Assembly: GCA_029891345.1 (NCBI GenBank)
Contig: CM056994.1
Span: 220,824,491-220,888,490 of the forward strand
Source: Dryococelus australis
Lineage: Eukaryota; Arthropoda; Insecta; Phasmatodea; Phasmatidae
Direction of reading: 5' to 3'
DNA length: 64,000 bases
Part shown: positions 12,326-24,210 of the stretch, one piece after another
How positions within the stretch are numbered: position 1 is the stretch's first letter
Layout of the letters: every line of letters begins with the position of its first letter
Program-made: the position numbers and the translations under genes
The notes under the pieces: model-generated
Databases searched by the model: none
Seen by the model: only the letters and a program-made list of their open reading frames with translations
What the model was told of the DNA's origin: nothing

Positions 12326-12644
12326 TATCCTAGATTGAATTATTTTCAACTTTGTTGTAATGTTATTCTAATTTTCCCCAAGGGGGCCGTGACATAGCTG
12401 AGCTCCCACCGTCAGTTCTAGAAATTAACACTGTACGTATCCCTCTGTAATAAACATAATATTCTTGACCTTTTAGTTTTGCTTGTTTTAAAACATTACT
12501 CTTCCATGTCAGGATTGTATCCTTTTCTTCCGTGGTGTGCTTTAGTTTTCATATAACAATGAAGCTTCATCCAGCTTGTTTACAATGAGTTAGATCATTA
12601 CACAGAATATAGTACCCCACTGGTGGTTATATTGACATAGAGTA

Positions 12645-15600
12645 GGGGAAAGTGGGTCACAGTGTAACATTGCTGATTATGTAGTTACTCTATGGCTCTG
12701 AGAACTATTCTTCGGTACACAGTCGCGCCACCAGATGGGCTTGTCTAGCAGTGTTATTGGTTCTGTGGACGACTGTTTTGAATGAGCTAAATGAAACTTA
12801 GTTTCCAGGTATGTGACAATTTGTTAGTGTTGAATGTTTCCTGTAATTTATATGTTGTTTCTTAATGCATGTGGTTCAAAATATTGATATATAATATCTG
12901 TAGTATATGTTAGCAAAATGTAATAGCATTTTTATTAAAAGTCTTACAAGTAAAAAACAATGCGCATTGGAAAACAAAATGGCCTGATGGGGCACACTGT
13001 TACACTGTGCCCCATACTTATTGTAGAAACAAACTGATATATTGTATGCAATATACTGTATGTAATATTACTGACAAAATTATATGTGTGTTCATAATAA
13101 AATATTAATGATTGTATACAGTTGATAATGTAATGTAAATGGCAAATTAAGACTTCCGAACCTTGGGAAAATGTACCTTCACAAAATTTATGAAATTTCG
13201 TTGCTTATTATGTTGAATGGCCACACTGTTGAATAATTTTTTTAAATTTTAACTACTGTACTTTATTATTTGAATAAACCACGCTATCATTTTTTCTTGG
13301 TTTCATTGTAGGATGGTCCGTAACAGAAAAAGGATAACAGATAGGCCTATAGCTGCCTTTACAGAGGATGATATGATAGCAGCTGTTGTGCTGGTATGTG
13401 CTAGAAGGTCCCTTCGAGATGCAGCAAAAGAGAAAAATGTAAACTATGGTACATATTACAGGTAAATTTGCCACTACTAAAGGCTATTGAGTAAACCTTG
13501 GCTGTGGCCTACACTAGGGTCACACTCAACATGTTTTACTTTACAGGCTCTTGTATTGTTGCAGATATGTAAAAAACAAGAAAGCGAACCCTGAGACATG
13601 TACAGATGAGGCCAAAATATGACTGTCATCGTGTGTTCAGTGATGAAGAGGAGGGTCATTTGGTAATGTATCTCTTGGAATGTGCCAAAATGTGCTATGG
13701 GTTGGACACCATTGAAACTTGTTGTCTTGCATATTAAATGGTCATGCACAATGGCAATGAAGTTCCAGAAAATTGGAAAAATAAAAATATGGCTGGAATA
13801 GACTGGTTGTATGCATTTAGGAAACTGCACTCTAACTTAAGTCTAAAAACTCCAGAACCCTGTAGTTTGTCTAGAGTGACGGCTTTCAATAACCATAATG
13901 TTAGTCTTTTCTCTGACAATTTGGAAACTGTTTTGAAACGTGGTCCTCCTCTCTCAGATGGTACATGAATCCTTAACTTAGATGAAATGGGCACATTTAC
14001 AGTGCAGAATCCAAAAAAATTTTCGGCTCCAAAAGGTGTAAAGCAGTTGAATAAAGCTACAAGTGGTGAAAAAGGAACACTTGTCACAACCTGTTGCATT
14101 ATAAGTGCCTCTGAAGTAGCATTGCCACCAGTCATGGTGTTTCCACAGGTACATTTCAAGTAACAAATGCTTAAGGGTGCTCCATCAGGCTGCACAGTCT
14201 GGTTGGATGAACAGTGAACTGTTTGCCAGAGTGATGCAATAATTTGTGAAGGTCTCCCATTCATAAAATGAAAATCCATCATTGCTTATTCTTGACAACC
14301 ACGAAAGCCATCGTTCTATTATTGCACTGGATATTGAAAAGGATAATGGCATAATAGTGTTGACTATTTCACCTCACTGTAGTAATTATGTGCAGCCATT
14401 AGATATTAGTGTCTTCAGGTCATTCCAAATGCACTACAATTTAACAACTGAATCATAGATGTTGCATCATCCAGGATCCCCCCATACCATATATGAAATT
14501 GCTGAATGTGTGGGAATTGCATTCCAACGTAGCATGTCACCTACAAATACATGCTCCGGATTTCGCAAAGAAGGAATATTTCCACTAGACTGTGGTATTT
14601 TTTACAGAAGAAGGTTTCTTGAGCAGTGCTGTCATCAATCGTGCAGTTCCTGGCACATCTAAAGATCCTAATGAAAATGAAGGTGAAGGTAGGCTTGCTA
14701 CTATAACTAGAGAAGAAATTTATTCTAATCTGACACAATTAGGCTCTGTAAATAGAGAAAAAATGGAACCTGAAAAAGTTTCGGCAGAACACTCATATGC
14801 TGCCATTGTCACTCCACAGTCCTTCCGAGGCCATCCAAAAGCTTCTGACAGAAAAGACACAATGAAAAAGAGAAAGAGAAGAAAAAGCTGCATAGCAACT
14901 GATACACCAATTAAACAAGCTTTTGCTGAATGGGCGTGTGTAAAACAGGCTCAGAAACCAAAAAAGGAGAATCTTGCGACAAAAGTTAGTTTTCCTGTGC
15001 AATTGGAAACGTTAAGTGAAGGTGGCATATTGGTATCTCATAAGGACGAAGATTCAAATAGTGAAGGCGAAAAAAGAGGACAGTCATTTTAACACAGAAC
15101 ACCAACCTAGACAAGGTGATTATGTTTTGGTGAAGTTTTCAGGGAATAGTGATGTTCATTATGTCTGGAAAATTTTATAAAATGTAGATGATGGTGACTA
15201 TGAGATTAGCTACCTCAGGAAAAGCTATAACACTGAAAAGAAATAACCTTTTTCCACAGGAACCTGGTGTCGTATCTGTCAATAAAATGGACATTGTTAT
15301 GACTCTGCTATCACTCCAAAAAAATCCCCCAGGCATGAAGAGACAAAATTCTCACCTTTTATTTAGTATCAATTTGGACAATTACAATGTACATTAGCTT
15401 CTATGTAACACACTGAGTTATTTTGTGTGTGTACCATACCATGTTAAACTGTGCCCCATACTGAAGCAGAGTGTAACACTTCTCAGACTAAAGAAAATTA
15501 TATAATTTTTACTAATTAGACTTAGTCAATGGCTACCTAAAAAACTTATAGTCTGGAGTGACGCATGTGCCGGGAAAAATATAATTTGTACAATTTTATT

Positions 15601-15663
15601 AGAAAATATTAGTAATATAAATAGAATAAATTTTTCTGTTACACTGTGGCCCACCCTCCCCTG
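12645..15663 (+). mobile_element. pogo/jerky-like DNA transposon
   Basis: A 3.0-kb transposon. The right end read in reverse is CAGGGGAGGGTGGGCCACAG; the left end is GGGGAAAGTGGGTCACAGTG, apparently having lost its first CA. Both continue with TGTAACA. TA flanks are at 12643-12644 and 15664-15665. Related motifs (TTACACTGTGCCCCATACT near 13001 and ACTGTGCCCCATACTG near 15450) lie subterminally and could be internal transposase-binding repeats. It carries one decayed transposase gene at 13312-15395. Confidence 0.85.
13312..15395 (+). pseudogene. pogo/jerky-like DDE_1 transposase, decayed
   Basis: Transposase that would cut and reinsert the surrounding element. The N-terminus (MVRNRKRITDRPIAAFTEDD, then a helix-turn-helix region ending NYGTYYR) is followed by a likely intron from GTAAAT (about 13462) to TTGCAG (about 13564), which joins in frame to YVKNKKANPE. 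The DDE_1 core shows NLDEMGTFTVQNP (Asp codon 13981-13983), SAPKGVKQLNKATSGEKGTL, LLILDNHESH (Asp 14293-14295) and QPLDISVFRSF (Asp 14402-14404), so all three catalytic Asp are present. The C-terminal part includes FRKEGIFPLD, a Lys/Arg-rich stretch near 14860-14890, and the family tail GDYVLVKFSG near 15118. Several stops and frame changes (e.g. 13615, 13736, 13966, 14160) break it. Confidence 0.85.
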
Positions 15664-16357
15664 TACAACTCTAGCATGTTAACCAACTTTATTTGTGCAT
15701 TCAGAATCCAAGACTCTCTCCATGGAGGTTTAAAGTGATAAAGGAGTGTCTTGTACAATATTATTTCCACTACTGGACTGAAGTCCTTTTTACATTGCCT
15801 TACAAGAAGGACTTCAGTCCTGTACTGAATTCCTTTCTGCTAGGAACAGGAATTATTAGCAGTTCGTTTTGTGCCTTGCAAATATTGTTTTGAAATCCTG
15901 TCTGCACAGAAAGGTAGAACCACCAATAAAAGTATTATTTCTATCAAAATCTCAATTTGGGTAATTTTGTAACTGAAACCCTTTCTGTATGAGGTAATTC
16001 ATTTATTTACTTAACTTCCAAAAAAATTTACAGGTTTTGGAGGCTTCTTTAATGACTTAGTGATAGTACAAATTCACTGTATAAGTATTTTTTTTACTGC
16101 AAGTAATTTGGAGATTTGTACTTTTTAATAAGCAACAAGCTGACTCATTTTCCACTCCTTTTACTATCATACGTTCATATAAAATAAAAAATGGTGCAGG
16201 TCGTCAACAATTTATCACAAAATCAAGTCAAAAGCATTACTATATCAAAATAAGTAGACTGCATTGGTTGTTGACAACTGTCCATTGAATCAAACCAACA
16301 TAAGCAAAAACAAGAGTTCAAAAAACAAAGTGTAGTATATCGTAAACTAACAGTTGC
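15664..16357. other. Intronic non-coding sequence
   Basis: AT-rich and without recognised genes. A short inverted repeat is present near 15775-15820 (AAGTCCTTTTTACA against AGGACTTCAGTCC). Confidence 0.4.
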
Positions 16358-16705
16358 TGCATGACGTATTGTTCATTAATACTAAACGACTGCTACTCAT
16401 CAGCACAACTGCATTCCTGACAGCTTGTCCACGAGTCACACCACCGCCTGCAAGATTGTTTTACCTACCAGGCCAGACAGACGTCCTAATAATAATTTAT
16501 TATTTCGCCCGATGAGCCACCGAGACCATGCAAGAGGTCCGGGGCGAGAACAGCAGTGTGCTGCGAGATGCCACCACATCCAAGATACCTAGATCCCACC
16601 ACTCTCCATTATGCCACATGCACAGAGGATCTAGGCAGTAGGCTTGCACCTGCTATTCCCCTCTCAAGATGCCCTATGCCAGTAGAAGAAGGGATGGTCG
16701 AGGAG

Positions 16706-16713
16706 TATATAAG
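16706..16713 (+). promoter_or_regulatory. TATA box of unit E
   Basis: TATATAAG in a GC-richer context. The same position in unit D carries TATAAAAG, and the downstream sequence (CCCAGCCTCC) is conserved between D and E, marking the likely transcription start region. The AATAAA at 17095-17100 lies about 390 bp downstream. Confidence 0.6.
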
Positions 16714-17220
16714 GAAATGCATCCCAGCCTCCTGATTGTCAGTTCTGCTACAGTTCTCGATCGCCTCTCCTGAGCCCTCATAGCTCCAGCTCTTGGTGCC
16801 AAATCTCAAACCTATCCTTACTTCATCGCTCACCTTGTGGGGCCGAAGATCCTCTCCAGTGCCTAACCGAAAGGAGAACCAGTGGCGTCGACAGCTACAC
16901 ACCTACATATGTTTGGTCCCTTACGGACAGCCTGAGAGTACAGCTCGCCCCGAGGTTCACAGACCAGCTAACTGCATATTCTGCTAGTTTTGCACAGGGT
17001 GTCTTCCCTGCATTACAATATGTTTACCTTCCGCATAGCCCATGAAGAATTAGGGGATACCACCTATGCCATCAGTGTTTATTTCCTTTGGATAAATAAA
17101 CACCGATCTTAGCAGTTCTCTTGATTTTCAATCCGAGCTCCTTCCTTGTGTCATATCGGAGCTGGAGGACTTAGCAGGAGACCGGGTTTTGCTTTTCAAA
17201 CAACACACCAGCTCATCCTT

Positions 17221-17590
17221 GGAAGGCCACCCATTCTCTGCCCCGGAGTGAACGGTAGAGCCATGACACTAGGATGCCATCTCCTGAAAGTTGGCTTGCC
17301 AGCTGAAAGTTGCCCTCCTACCTCACCGCTCACTTTGTGGTGCCGATGAAGGGATATTCTTAAGAGTACGGGGAGATCACTGGACCCTCAACTCACCATT
17401 ATTGGAAGGCCACCGTACTTTGCACCAAGTAGAAGGTCTGGTAGAGTCATGACACTAGGTATGCTCCTGGTGGGATAGACTTGCCGGCCAGGGTGGTCAA
17501 CTCTCACCGCTCTCTGGTGGTGCCGAGAGGGTTGCATTCTGGTACAGGAAAATCTACCCCTGCAGGACAACACAGTGCGATTCCCACAAC
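17221..17590 (+). repeat. 183-bp tandem repeat in unit E
   Basis: Two copies start with GGAAGGCCACC at 17221 and 17404. Both contain TAGAG.CATGACACTAGG, a GGCTTGCC/GACTTGCC block, and C(A/T)CCGCTC followed by GTGGTGCCGA. Unit D has the same duplication starting at 45750 and 45939, so it predates the split of D and E. Confidence 0.75.
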
Positions 17591-18300
17591 CATCATTCCG
17601 CAGCTCATGCCGTCTCTACCTAGTAGAGTCAAGCGTGAGTCGGTGTTGGCGGCAGTAATTTGCACCTTCACGTGGGCACAAACATGTCAATTGCCAACCT
17701 CCTGCAGCCCCGAGTTTTATGCCTATTGCCTTACACCCATAGAGGTGGAGTGGAGAGATGGTCCAAAAAGGCCAGAACTATTGCTAAAATCTCCAGGGGC
17801 TATGTATCCTTCCCAGCGGGTTCGGGTTGACAGTCCAAATGAGCTAGCTGCACTACTGAGACACCTCACCCTACCAGTACCCACCATCACGCCCATGGAC
17901 TTGTTCAAGCCACCCACCACGGGCGCAAAAGGATACCACCCTATAGTGCAATAGCACTATTTGGCATACGACTAACCAGCACGCCAGAACCGCAACCAGC
18001 TACTGTACCAGAGCCTATCATCCTCCAGTTAAGTGCAACTTTGGTAGAGGAAATCGAAAATGTGCAGGCATGCAACAAACCACCTCACCGTCCTATTGCA
18101 CAACCACTTAAGCCTACATCTTGCTGCATAAAGGTTGTAGAGCCAGACTTTGTACCAAGTCACCGACCAACTAGGCCTGTATTGTACACCGGACGGGCCC
18201 CTGTACCCGGATCAGACTATGCCACCTTGAGACGTGACTCGCCTAGCATCGAGTAAGTAATCCAGGGCAGGGACAATCAGACAGCTGGGACTGTCATGCA

Positions 18301-18845
18301 TCACAGTAATCAAAGCCACACGGTATCCTAAATTTGTGCACAAATCCAAATCATAATAAGCAAAGAGCAATAGTAGTACATTCACAAGCAAGATCATACT
18401 GGCAAGAAAAAGACGTGACATACGATAGCCGCATTGTGCATGGAAACACTCAAGGCTGAGAAGGGGGCAGGCAGAGTTAATTGGTATTGGCTAGTGCTGA
18501 TACCCTGCAGACAGGGTGGTGGTAAGGAGGGGATGGTATCTGTTTCTAGATATGGGCTGCTTGCAATATAGTGCTTGTCAAGAGAAACACAATGCTTAGA
18601 GACAAAAAAAAAAGTGCAGCAAACTTATTTTTATACCAATTTTGCTCAAATTTTTCGAACTTTTAATCCAAATTTTTCAAGGTTCCCCAAAAACAAGTTG
18701 TAGAAGAGAGGTGATTTTAATAAAAGAGCTTGCAACAGCGAGGTTCTACTGTAATTTAAATGCTGGGCAATCAAATAGTGTTTCCAATGCTGTTGGGAGC
18801 AACAAATCCATGACAGTATCCACACATGGAGACCCGGCTCAGGAC
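18301..18845. other. Intronic non-coding sequence
   Basis: No gene recognised between unit E and the Tc1-like relic. The first 180 bases are GC-richer and may be unit-E-linked sequence. Confidence 0.35.
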
Positions 18846-19016
18846 GGACAAAGTTGACTACCAGTAGAGAGGATTGACGGATCACACGCAAGGGCATGAA
18901 GGGATCCCATGGTGACCCATTCCTTGATAGTGGCCAGTGCTGAGGCTCCTGTGTGCTCACGAACCATTTCCCAACACCATGCGGAGGCAAACATGCAACA
19001 TCAGTGTCCATCACTG

Positions 19017-21459
19017 TAGGGGTGGGCAAAGCTGGTAATTTAATTTTGAAGCATAATTTGTCAAAATATTTGCAAATTCGAATTGAATATTGAATTGAAC
19101 ATCAATTAAAAGTGTTTTGTTGACAAGTATACATTGCACCAAATATAACTAAAAAAAAATAAATAAATAACTACCTACATACATTTTTACAAGCTAGGTA
19201 AAAGATATAAAAGAAATGTTTTCCACATATTGCCTTTCATGTTAAACATATCTCAATACACTGAAAATTAATCCAGGCATAAGGAATATTTTAGGTTAGG
19301 TGAAGAAGTTTGTGGGTTGCTGTACTAAGTAAATAACATTCTATCTCAGCCAAGTCACATCAGGCAGGTTATGAATGCAACATACTGAATCTTTGTGCTA
19401 ACAAAGCTAATTCCTCTATAGATAACAAAATGAAAAGTAGCTAAGCAAATTAATTATATTTTTCTCATTGGAAATTTGCTACTTTTGGAGTTTGTCAATG
19501 TCTCAATGACTGACCACAGCACACAATAACCAACACACTCCGAATGATAAGCAAAGAAAATTTGTAGGCGTGTTATGGGTAGTTTTAACCAAACACATAT
19601 TAAAAAACACCATGTTAGATATCAGTAAGAGTTAAACCTTTGAAGTCGAATTAAACATTCATTGAGCAATTGATGATTTTTACATGAATGTTTAGGTTAC
19701 GTGTATCGAAACTTGCATCCCACATCAACCAGCAATCGATAATTGCAACTAATAGATGTCGCTTGCATATATGACAAATTCAGTGAGCACAGTTCACGGT
19801 AACTTCATAATAGTGCAAGTTTACAACCAGTTTTAGTTAATGTGTGCAATAAATACAAAGTTTTAATGTTACATAATATATGAAGTACAAAAATGTGTTT
19901 GTTTATGTGATGAACTTTCAATTCTGTCTGTGAACAAGCAGAAAAATTGATATTTCTCGACTAAACTTGAGTCTATACAATACTTCTCGCATGAAACCCG
20001 ACTTGTATTTTACTAACAATTTCCCATTTTTATTAATTGCATTACTGAGAAGTGGGATTTGAATCACATTGGTTTCAGTTTTACACTTCTCACAGCAGTT
20101 AAGTCTGTAAAACTCACAGTTTAATCTATTTATTACACCATAATGCAATACTCTGTTGGACATGAGAAAATAAACATATAATACATATTATAATCTGAAG
20201 AGTCGAATTAAGTTTGGAAAGATACTGAAGTGATTAGTGCCGTATTTACCCGAAAGGAAGACGACCCCTTCCAAAAAAAATATTTTTGAGGGGAAAAATA
20301 TTTAAACCTGAGTTCAAGACTACCCCTGTGAAGTGCTGGAAAAACTATTTAGGTTGAAAGTATTTTTGCATGAATTTATGACAAACCCTTCAACAAGAAA
20401 TACTATTATATGAATAATATGATATATTTTATTTACTTTTAAAGAAAAGTTAATAACAATGAAATAGGTGTGTCTAACATGGCTGTATGGTAGCAGCATC
20501 TTTATTACACAGTAAAACTTTTGTGGGTGTTATATTTGTGATTTGAGTCATTTTGCTTCCCAGCAAAGCACTTCCTCTTTGCAGCCATTTGCAAATTAAT
20601 CGGATTAGGATTAGCCAATTAATCGGATTAGCCATTAATCAGCAGAATCTATTTTTAGATTATCCCCATCAACATGTCATTCCCCTAGTGAATTAGAACA
20701 CACCCCCCCCCCCCCCATCCTGCCGCAGACTTTATGTCTGGGTGACATCAGATAAGGGGACCCTCGTCAAAGTTGACAGGTACAGTCTCAGCACTACAAA
20801 AATACTTCCAACCATAGGACATACTGTATTTAGCCAGGGAAAGCATTTGTCAAAATCCTCTGTGTCATGGCATGCCAATTTTGGAGTATTAACTGCTTCC
20901 TGAGTAAAAAATTATGAATAGAAGCCTGTAGTATTGTTGATGTAACATAAACTTAAATACTGCGCTAGCAGTGTCACACATTTATGGTATTTGTGGTCCT
21001 AAGTTTTGATTTGAAGACGACCCCGAATCGTAGATGAGCCCTTATTTTTTGCATTCCTTTTCTGTCAAAAAAACCTCCTCTTCCTTTAGAGTAAATACGG
21101 TAATATAAATAGGTTTTTATCTCGGTAGTTCCGTTTCGCTATATAGTGAGTAAAATTAGATACTGACAATTATTTTACACCGAATGCAGTTTGGACCAAT
21201 TAGTGGGCATTCCGTTGAGTTGAGGTTATGTTTCCATGTTTCATTAGCCACGTATGTGACAAACGTGGGATAAAAACTTTGATGTTATTAAGAGCACGTT
21301 TTAGTCTTTTGCTTTTTTGGCTAATAATAAATAATTTAAGTTGTCCAAAAGCATTTTTTTGTTTCGAAGTTCGAAGCAAAAGATTTGATTTTGAATATGA
21401 AGCCGAATATTAGAAATATTTGAATTGAATTCGAATTTTTGAAGCTTCGCCCACCCCTA
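19017..21459. mobile_element. hAT-like non-autonomous element, 2.44 kb
   Basis: Left end TAGGGGTGGGCAAAGC and right end, reversed, TAGGGGTGGGCGAAGC give 15 of 16 matching terminal bases; the subterminal parts are also rich in GAATTGAAT/GAATTCGAAT. TAGGGGTG ends are common among hAT elements. The flanks CCATCAC (left) and CCATTAC (right) are similar and could be a decayed 8-bp target duplication, but offset by one base. No transposase gene is visible. It interrupts the Tc1-like relic and holds the 20240-21100 element. Confidence 0.75.
20240..21100. mobile_element. CCGTATTT-type TIR element, 861 bp
   Basis: Left end CCGTATTTACCCGAAAGGAA and right end, reversed, CCGTATTTACTCTAAAGGAA. Both ends continue with a GAAGACGACC-like block, and GAAGACGACCCC recurs inside near 21013. 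No coding capacity seen. A C run of 14 lies at 20703-20716. It is nested inside the 19017-21459 element. Ends of this type also occur at 48638-49401. Confidence 0.75.
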
Positions 21460-22506
21460 CCATTACGTTTGCTGCCATTAACTCTGCAATAGTGATGGCT
21501 CTATTTGCAGTAGTGCCAGGCCAGAGCAATGTGGAACGTGGTGATGTGTGGTGTTTAGTGATGAATGCTGCCTCGTTATGGGGACTGTTGATCATTGAAC
21601 CAGAGTCTGAAGTGCCCCTGGTGAATTCCACAATCCCAACCATACTCTTGAGCGACACACTTCTCCCATGGCAGGCGCTTTGGTATGGGGAGCCATGGAT
21701 TATAAAACCTAATCCTCTCTCAGTGAGTTACATGAAACACTGATGTCCCAGCAGTATGTGGATGAGATCCAGCACCTCCATTTGCACTCATTTCTGGCCG
21801 GGACTGTGCACTGTCGCCCAGGACTGTCTCTCTCATGTCCAAAAACTACCATGACCTGCCAGCTCCCCTGACATGTTCCAAATCAAGTATGTGTGGGACC
21901 AGTTGAAATGCCAACTGCCACCCTGCTACAGTATCTGGGACTTATAAAACGCCATCCAACAATTATGGGACCTGTCCACCTCAGGATAACATCCGGTATC
22001 TGCTGGATTCCATGTCAGACCATGTTGGAGCATGAACTGCAGTGCAAAGGGATGTGACACACTAACAAAGATGACTGCACGGCATACCACAGATCCATAT
22101 ATAATTGTCTTGCTGCTCTGTTTTTGTGGTCATGTGTATTACTTTTCTTTATCACTACCTAGATAAGTTTTCAGTACGATCTGATGCATCCTTCTGTGTG
22201 CATTATTTATATTGTCTGGCAGTGTAGTAGGTTTTAGTTATAGACCACAGTTTGTTTACACTTTTTGAAACAAACTTTAGAAAAATTACCGCAAGAGTAA
22301 CATGTTCGCCTGTTTTTTAAATAACTCAAATACTACGAATATTTTACACTGTGATTAGCTTCAAAGTATTATATTATTGATTAAATGAAACTTTATAGTG
22401 TACCACGTGTTTCTATAACATGGGGACAAACTTTGGCAGGCACTTTCCTCATGAAAATATAAAGACGAAAATGTATGTTCAACTTATCCCCGAAAGTAAT
22501 TATTAA

Positions 22507-22921
22507 GGGAGCTATGTGCCCCCAAACTTTTTAGTTTTAAAATGTGTTTAGTTGAAAATATTAGAAACCCCTTGTGATTAAGCAACAGATAGGTGAATGG
22601 TGTTTTGTAAAAAGGATATCTTACATCTCTAAAAACGTTGTCAGTATTGTCATCCCCCTTCCTTTTGGAAATGGCTTTTGGTATGCTATATTTGCATCAT
22701 ATTTTGCAACACTATGTTCTAAGCAATTTTTAAAGCCAACCTGTGAATCAGCAAGTCTAAACTAACAAAAAAGTTATTCTTGGAAGACTCTCCAGCGAAC
22801 CATTTGTGACATAATTCATGTTGAACATTCAAAATACATCATGTGTTGCATACCAGGTACACAAACCACAACACAGTGTAAGGAAATTAAAACGAGGATT
22901 ATTCAGAGCTGCACAGCTCCC
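22507..22921. mobile_element. TTAA-flanked TIR element, 415 bp
   Basis: Ends GGGAGCTATGTGC (left) and GGGAGCTGTGCAGC (right, reversed) are flanked on both sides by TTAA (22503-22506 and 22922-22925). TTAA duplication is the mark of piggyBac-type insertion, although piggyBac ends normally start CCC. No coding capacity. Confidence 0.7.
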
Positions 22922-22925
22922 TTAA

Positions 22926-23295
22926 TTATCACGTGACGAGAAAAGTGGTATAGTCAACTCCCTATATATATACAATTTTTCAGGGGACCGCCAAAAGATT
23001 TTCATACATGCGGGATTTTAATAGACGAGGGTTCTAACATATACATCAATAATATACAATTGCTGATCTTATTATACTTCTTTTGAGTATAATGAGAGCT
23101 GTACATTATATGTGAATAAAGTTTAGCTACTAAATACAATAAAAATTGGATTAAAAAAGAAGTATTACTCTAAATAATACATTAAAAACATTTCACATAA
23201 ACTCGTTTAGATAAAGACTCTATCATCTCAAAATACTGTATACAATTGATTGCAATCCCACACCAAATGCAAGCCGACCTAAAACAGCACCTTCT
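22926..23295. other. Intronic non-coding sequence
   Basis: AT-rich, no gene. The block around 22965-23035 (CAGGGGACCGCCAAAAG and following) resembles the terminus of a pogo-type element, but I did not find its partner. Confidence 0.35.
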
Positions 23296-23990
23296 GGCTG
23301 CTCCAAAGTGTCATGGCGGAGTCCACACGCGCAAGAACCCTGTTAGACACCCTGCCGATAAAGCCAAATCAGCGAACGATCAGAGGCTCCTTCAGCAAGA
23401 GGGTAGGAATTGTACCAGCGCCTACGTCACCACCTAGTACAACTTCGAAGCCTGAAGTCAAGGTCGTATCTGCTTCAACGAAGTCGACCTCTGGCTCCGA
23501 TGAGAAAGAACCTGCAACGCAGGAACACCCGCCTATCGGGATGTCCAGCTGCCACGTCTGAGGTGCTCTACCTCAAGTACCTGCAACACAGGAACTCCCG
23601 CCATCCTGGACGTCGAGCTCGGACAAGAGTACTCCGTCCCAGCCTCCTGTTACACAGGACACTCTGCTACCCAGGGTGTTGATCTGCAACTGATGTGCTC
23701 TGTCCCCAGGTCCTGCGACGCAGGAATACCCGCAGACCCGGATGTCGAGCTGCCACATTCTATGCGAGAGGCCGCTTTCATAGAGGACGTCAATGCCACC
23801 CAAGGTCTGTAAAAGGGGATATTGGCCCAAGAAGGGCCATATAGTAGAGGGGTCTGGGGGGCGATGAACAGAAGTGTGACGTAGTCTGCAGCCCTCCCAG
23901 GCAGCCCTGCCCTGGCCGCCCGACCTGCACTCCTCGTGGCATTAGTTCCCATGCGAGAAAACTATTTGTTGTTTTGACGATGGCCACGTG
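23296..23990 (+). pseudogene. Fragment of Gypsy third ORF region with 66-bp repeats
   Basis: A GC-rich island in AT-rich sequence. Its start (GCTCCAAAGTGTCATGGCGG) matches 37056-37075 (GCTCCAAAGTGTCATAGTAG) downstream of the main Gypsy pol, and the reading continues as similar Pro/Ser/Thr-rich protein. From about 23511 to 23760 a repeat of about 66 bp (22 codons) occurs four times, each with CCTG..AC.CAGG: readable as EPATQEHPP, VPATQELPP, PPVTQDTLL and GPATQEYPQ. The last part (about 23800-23890) matches 29565-29641 in inverted orientation. A segmental relic, not a gene. Confidence 0.65.
23511..23760 (+). repeat. Four 66-bp coding-type tandem repeats
   Basis: Repeat starts lie near 23511, 23578, 23644 and 23709. 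Each has a short palindrome (CCTGCAACGCAGG in the first) followed by a block like GGATGTC.AGCTGCCA. The period is close to a multiple of three, which suits a protein repeat of 22 residues. Confidence 0.8.
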
Positions 23991-24210
23991 TTTTCTGTTA
24001 TCTTCGGTGTATCTTTTACATTATTTTACAGTGATTTGTGACATGGTAGTCCAAAAATTGCATTATTGTCGTTATAGGCCGTTCACTGTACCGTGAGCAC
24101 TTATGAGGCCTTGGGCCGAATTGGCAGATCTTGTAGACAAAATGATCACGTGACCCGATTTTGTGTACAAAAATGGTGACGTAATTGGTAATATAGTATT
24201 TCGGATTTAT

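Larger units (their letters stand above)
16358..18300 (+). mobile_element. LTR-like unit E (1.94 kb)
   Basis: This unit starts TGCATGAC and ends GTCATGCA, an 8-bp perfect inverted terminus with the TG...CA ends of an LTR. It has a TATA box at 16706-16713 and AATAAA at 17095-17100. About 1.2 kb follows the AATAAA, including a 183-bp tandem repeat and an open frame (17481-17954) that I do not recognise. Unit D (44845-46545) is a diverged copy in the same orientation with the same order of parts. No gag or pol lies next to E, and I see no matching 5-bp target duplication, so it looks like an old solo unit. Confidence 0.65.
18846..22110 (+). pseudogene. Tc1-like transposase relic, split by a hAT-like insertion
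   Basis: Two pieces of an IS630/Tc1-type transposase lie on either side of the 19017-21459 element. The left piece (18846-19016) reads VTHSLIVASAEAPVCSRTIS, which has the shape of the HTH region before the catalytic core. The right piece (21460-22110) has CQARAMWNVV, an arrangement like the R.AR..W..EDW block, then VWDQLKCQLPPCYSIWDL and RYLLDSMSDHVGA, the typical C-terminal end with its P.T.DEL..AI..W and S...R segments. It has many stops and frame changes. The family call is moderate because the fragments are badly decayed. Confidence 0.5.

Noticed and set aside
23511..23760. A CRISPR-like array
   Set aside because: The repeats are contiguous protein-type repeats without unique spacers, in a eukaryotic retroelement fragment.
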